This document shows positions 61,701 through 64,000 of a stretch of 64,000 nt of DNA, one piece after another. The translations under genes were made by a program, and so were the position numbers. Numbering within the stretch: the first letter of the stretch is position 1; every line of letters starts with the position of its first letter. Origin of the DNA: Streptomyces glomeratus (GTDB lineage: Bacteria; Actinomycetota; Actinomycetes; Streptomycetales; Streptomycetaceae); NCBI RefSeq assembly GCF_021462825.1, contig NZ_JAKEEB010000003.1:124001-188000 (forward strand), written 5' to 3'. Under the pieces are notes generated by a model that saw nothing but the letters and a program-made list of their open reading frames with translations, did not search any database and had not been told where the DNA came from.

Positions 61701-63090
61701 GGTCACGGGAGTCGGGGGAGTACTTCTTCAGCCAGTCGGCCGTGCTCTGCCAGTACTTCGGCAGCTGCCGGAAGGAACCGGGCTGAAGGATCGAGCCGTT
61801 GAGATACGGCGACGCGAGTCCGGGGACGACGAGGACCGCCGCGATCAGCGGGGCGAACCGGCGCCCCCGGACCGGGCGGGCCCCACGGGGGTCGGCGGCG
61901 ATGCCCACGAGATGGACGAGACCGAGCACCAGCGCCAGAGCCGTGCCCGTCTGGAACTTGTAGATGTTGCGGAAGGGGGACAGCCAGCCGTCCAGCCAGT
62001 CGCGCACGACTCCGCCGAAGGGCGCGCCGAGCGCCCCTCCGTACCCGGCCAGCGTGACCAGCGCGACCACCAGCACGGTCAGCACCAGCCATCGCCGCTC
62101 CGGCATGTCCCGTCTCGCCAGGCCCGCGAGCCCCAGCCCCGCCGCGAGCGCCGAGCAGACGATCACGAGGACCGACGAGGCCACGGTCCAGCCGGCCGGC
62201 AGCCACGCCTCACCGAAGTGCAGATACGCCACCCAGTTCCCGGCCCCCCGCAGCGACTCCACCGCCGACATGGTGGACGTCGTGGTCTGCGCGCTTTCCA
62301 CGTACGGCAGGAAGTTCTCGCCGTAGACGCCGAGCACCAGCAGCGGGACCACCCACCATGCCGTGGCCAGGACCACGCCGAGCACCCACCAGCCGATCAG
62401 CTTGCGCCGCCGCGGCCCGCGCGGCCGGGACAGCAGGTAGAGGCCGGCGGGAAGCAGGGACGCCAGGGTCGACGCCGCGTTGACCCCGCCCATGAACGGC
62501 ACGATCAGCGCCGAGCGGAAGGCGGCGATCCGGGCGCCGTACCGCTCGTCCGTCAGCGGCAGCAGCACCGAGGGCAGGAAGGCACCGGGCAGCGCGGCGG
62601 CCGACGTCGAGCCGATCACGACGGTGAACACCGGCCACAGCGCGTAGGCCACCGCGCCGAGCAGCCGGGAGGCGCGGGTGCCCACGGCCAGCCGCTCGGC
62701 CAGCCGCAGCGCGCCCCAGAAGGCGACCGACACGACGATCGACATCCACAGCCGCTCCGCGAACCACACCGGCAGCCGGACCGCCTTGGCCAGCGCGTAG
62801 TACGGCAGCATCGGCCACAGATAGCCGGTGTACTGGTCCTGGATGCCGCCGAACCCGCCCCGGTCGTGCCACAACTGGCCCAGGTCGGACAGGAAACGCC
62901 ACGGGTCGACGGTGACCCCGAGCTTGGTGTCGAAGGTCTGCCGCCCCGGGTGCACCGCCAGGAACAGCACGAACACCACGGCCCAGAAGCCGAGCAGCCA
63001 GCCCCTCGAGCGGGGACCCTCCGGCGGGCCCGCGCTCCCCGCGGTGGTGCGGACGGCTGCCGGGGGAGGGGCCTGGACCGTGGTCGTCAT
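58765..63090 (-). CDS. AftD-like GT-C arabinofuranosyltransferase
   Basis: A 1,441-residue membrane glycosyltransferase. The N-terminal GT-C part has about eleven helices (residues 30-480), with T-F-D-T-K-L-G-V and the loop L-G-Q-L-W-H-D-R-G-G-F-G, as in mycobacterial AftD. A large extracytoplasmic region follows with at least two carbohydrate-binding-like (F5/8 C type) beta-sandwiches (about 735-890 and 1000-1085), then C-terminal helices and a Pro-rich cytoplasmic tail. AftD adds alpha-arabinofuranose from decaprenyl-phosphoarabinose. Streptomyces make no mycobacterial arabinogalactan, so donor and acceptor may differ. Confidence 0.88.
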   Translation of the reverse strand: MTTTVQAPPPAAVRTTAGSAGPPEGPRSRGWLLGFWAVVFVLFLAVHPGRQTFDTKLGVTVDPWRFLSDLGQLWHDRGGFGGIQDQYTGYLWPMLPYYALAKAVRLPVWFAERLWMSIVVSVAFWGALRLAERLAVGTRASRLLGAVAYALWPVFTVVIGSTSAAALPGAFLPSVLLPLTDERYGARIAAFRSALIVPFMGGVNAASTLASLLPAGLYLLSRPRGPRRRKLIGWWVLGVVLATAWWVVPLLVLGVYGENFLPYVESAQTTTSTMSAVESLRGAGNWVAYLHFGEAWLPAGWTVASSVLVIVCSALAAGLGLAGLARRDMPERRWLVLTVLVVALVTLAGYGGALGAPFGGVVRDWLDGWLSPFRNIYKFQTGTALALVLGLVHLVGIAADPRGARPVRGRRFAPLIAAVLVVPGLASPYLNGSILQPGSFRQLPKYWQSTADWLKKYSPDSRDLVVPATAHGLYSWGSPVDEPLDVLADSRWAERDFVPFGTAGNRRAMDAVEQALMTGGDIPGLADYLSRAGLHYVIVRNDLDPDQIGYVPTATVKRALEQSGYRRVTGFGPVMTGGRIAHGAPLQVEGLYPRLRAVEIYEPVGTDVQRPGPARLLPVADTAVVSGGPEALLPLAADPVMRGRAAVLTGDNTPGLGTSPVQVVGDGLRRADTRFGLVDANTSYTYTRDEKNAPGAAQDPGRTPHQILPTTGLGHQTVAELRGARSVTASSSGNWLFHLPQYDPVNAFDGNPDTAWAEGAAGSADGQWLRITFTRPVDMPSSLKVTPLPQDGVRAAATRIRVETARGSVSGYLHPDGTTQTVKSPAGSTGWLRITILDSVRHRTGLTGAGFSEIKVPGVQVTRLLRLPTDADGSDASAEIVSLHRATDPTGLSATGTEAGLHRRFTTSVAGAFEVRASAVPVTGEALDKLLYQVAPGQQGRITATADSTAELGAGLSARNLTDGDLTTAWIAGDRPTIHLDWPGKQPVGSIVLAAAGGLSSRPTKVEISSPDGATIAGVDENGWARFDPITTDHLDITVLQTAPVTLHNPVANDDLRLPVGLTEAYIPALEQYRTPQPSVTRTFSLPCGQGPVLAIDGELYETGAKGTVRDLVERRPVALTLCQQHRADPSVQLPTGAHRVEAGDAGPLTVTDVTLTRGTATEPEAAGRDLRIADWLGDRREVTVGSGAASYLTTYENYNEGWEATLNGRRLTPVRLDGWQQGWRIPAGAGGTVKLSYAPATTYQAGLIGGGAAVAVLAFFTLWRRRSPNPDGPSVAPPGAGVWLGTVVVTVVGIVIAGPFALLVPLLALVARWRHALLVPIAFLALAGAGIAAATGAGSPPGAGLGAFGPAAQLLALIGLFAGLVSVQEPDAPGSTAVLPTVGTAPTSAEAPTQPLPRRKRGASRPPGEPEPSAGRWSLRKPRPGATTPGEPDDTRGEGA

Positions 63091-63869
63091 GGGGGACACC
63101 GCCGGAGGATGAGAAGGAGGTTCCAGGTGGCGAACTCGCGCAGCCCCGGCGCTTTGACGACCGCGGACGCGAGAAACGGCCAGTAGCGGGAGCGCGCCGA
63201 GACCACCGTGATGTCGTCGCGGGCGCGCACCTGCCGCAGGGTGGGGCCGATGTGCACGGCGAAGAGGTTCTCGCCGAGGGTGTGCTTGGCGGGCTTCCCG
63301 GTGCGGCGCCGGTAGCGGGCGCGGGCCCGATCGGCACCCAGGTAGTGCCAGGGAGCCCACTCGTGACCGCCCCACGGGGACAGCCAGTTGGTGAACGACA
63401 CATAGATCAGGCCGCCGGGCCGGGTCACCCGGACCAGCTCGCTGAGGAAGGTTTCCGGATCGGCCACGTGCTCGAGGACGTTGGAGGAGAAGACGACGTC
63501 GGCCGCGCCGTCGGTCAGGGGCAGCAGATAGCCGTCGGCGATCACCGCCCCGTCCGGCGGCCTGGTCCCCAGCTCCCGTACGTCCGGCTCGAAGAGGTAG
63601 GCGAGCGCGCCGCGCCGCCGGAACTCCTCGGTGAACCAGCCGCCCCCGCCGCCGACGTCCACCACCGTGCGCTCCCGCACCGGACCGCCGTACGCCTCCA
63701 CCTGGTCGGCGGCGTCCCGGGCGAGCAGGGAGTAGCAGGCGTCCGGGTCCCGCTGCTCATGCCGGAAGGCGCGGAAGAGGGCCAGGGAGCGGCGTATGGA
63801 GGGATCCTTGAGGCCGGAGTCGGGGCCTTTCGCTCTCGCTCCCGCGCCCGGACCGTTCGCCGCCGTCAC
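63087..63869 (-). CDS. Class I SAM-dependent methyltransferase
   Basis: A 260-residue methyltransferase: V-V-D-V-G-G-G-G-G-W-F (motif I), L-F-E-P-D (loop 2), V-F-S-S-N-V-L-E-H-V-A-D-P and T-R-P-G-G-L-I-Y-V-S-F-T-N-W. The C-terminal W-G-G-H-E-W-A-P-W-H-Y-L-G block is shared with a group of actinobacterial methyltransferases found beside AftD-like genes, as I recall. The GTG start overlaps the GT4 stop by 4 nt, and the stop overlaps the AftD-like start by 4 nt. Confidence 0.87.
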   Translation of the reverse strand: MTAANGPGAGARAKGPDSGLKDPSIRRSLALFRAFRHEQRDPDACYSLLARDAADQVEAYGGPVRERTVVDVGGGGGWFTEEFRRRGALAYLFEPDVRELGTRPPDGAVIADGYLLPLTDGAADVVFSSNVLEHVADPETFLSELVRVTRPGGLIYVSFTNWLSPWGGHEWAPWHYLGADRARARYRRRTGKPAKHTLGENLFAVHIGPTLRQVRARDDITVVSARSRYWPFLASAVVKAPGLREFATWNLLLILRRCPP

Positions 63870-64000
63870 GGCGCCCAGCTCCTCACCGCCTCTGCCGCCA
63901 CCGCCCGGAACCGCTGGACCGTACGGTGCCAGCGGTAACGGGCCGCGCGTTCGCGGGCCGCCTTGCCCATGTGCCGGCGGTGGTCGCTGCTGAGCGCGAG
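63866..64000 (-). CDS. Glycosyltransferase family 4, C-terminal end only
   Basis: Only the last 44 codons and TGA lie in the window. The reading S-S-D-H-R-R-H-M-G-K-A-A-R-E-R-A-A-R-Y-R-W is the standard C-terminal helix of GT4 enzymes. The gene continues past 64000 and is the first visible member of the operon. Confidence 0.7.
   Translation of the reverse strand, partial: LALSSDHRRHMGKAARERAARYRWHRTVQRFRAVAAEAVRSWAP

Noticed and set aside
59674..63186. 1,170-codon plus-strand frame opposite the AftD-like gene
   Set aside because: Composition is Arg/Gly/His-rich without domains; it mirrors the real gene, which has clear GT-C features.

Overview
The window is high-GC actinobacterial chromosome, almost certainly from a Streptomyces. 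The evidence is strong third-position G/C bias, many GTG starts, dense ATGA overlaps and typical gene content. The gene order (nirBD, ppdK, dgt/dnaG, hrdA, tandem ABC exporters, tRNA-Asn pair, mbl, accD/A-type carboxyltransferase, matB) resembles, from memory, the S. coelicolor region between about SCO2500 and SCO2440. This was not checked against a database.

Layout. 1-6745: transport and regulation genes (TetR end, VOC protein, small Cys/His protein, DHA2 exporter divergent from a MmyB-type regulator, second DHA2 exporter divergent from dusB). 6797-14248: an LTA-synthase-like sulfatase, then two coupled glycoside hydrolases divergent from a ROK regulator. 14249-21091: a palindrome-rich leader with pyruvate phosphate dikinase, then a 36-bp tandem repeat and the nirBD nitrite reductase genes. 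21122-27970: class F sortase with a secreted neighbour, M4 metalloprotease, a GGCT-like protein, a Tat-exported intradiol-dioxygenase fold with altered iron ligands, a SanA/YdcF protein and a CbiX chelatase (a plausible siroheme source for NirB). 28070-40564: housekeeping block with dgt, a ferredoxin-reductase-like flavoprotein, dnaG, hrdA, an asymmetric ABC exporter pair, an FGGY kinase, a YtxH protein and three tRNAs. 40818-48899: sialidase, mbl, carboxyltransferase plus matB, ATP-grasp protein, GNAT protein and an unknown.

48900-54822 is the most distinctive part. A 1,353-residue secreted protein combines a signal peptide, two ALF-repeat blocks alternating with Ala-rich coiled coils, a Hint self-cleaving domain with intact Cys and His-Asn ends, and a 135-residue C-terminal domain. 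That is the architecture of a polymorphic toxin. It is followed by two paralogous 124-residue genes, the best immunity candidates. A perfect 16-bp-stem terminator separates the two paralogs.

54779-64000 (minus strand) is one tightly coupled eight-gene operon: GT4 glycosyltransferase (cut by the window edge), methyltransferase, 1,441-residue AftD-like GT-C arabinofuranosyltransferase, stand-alone condensation-domain acyltransferase, second methyltransferase, EamA transporter, Trm112-like protein and FkbM methyltransferase. It looks like a pathway for assembling and decorating a cell-surface glycan or glycolipid.

No CRISPR array, insertion sequence, integrase or prophage was seen. Functions are read from motifs and family memory; no searches were run.
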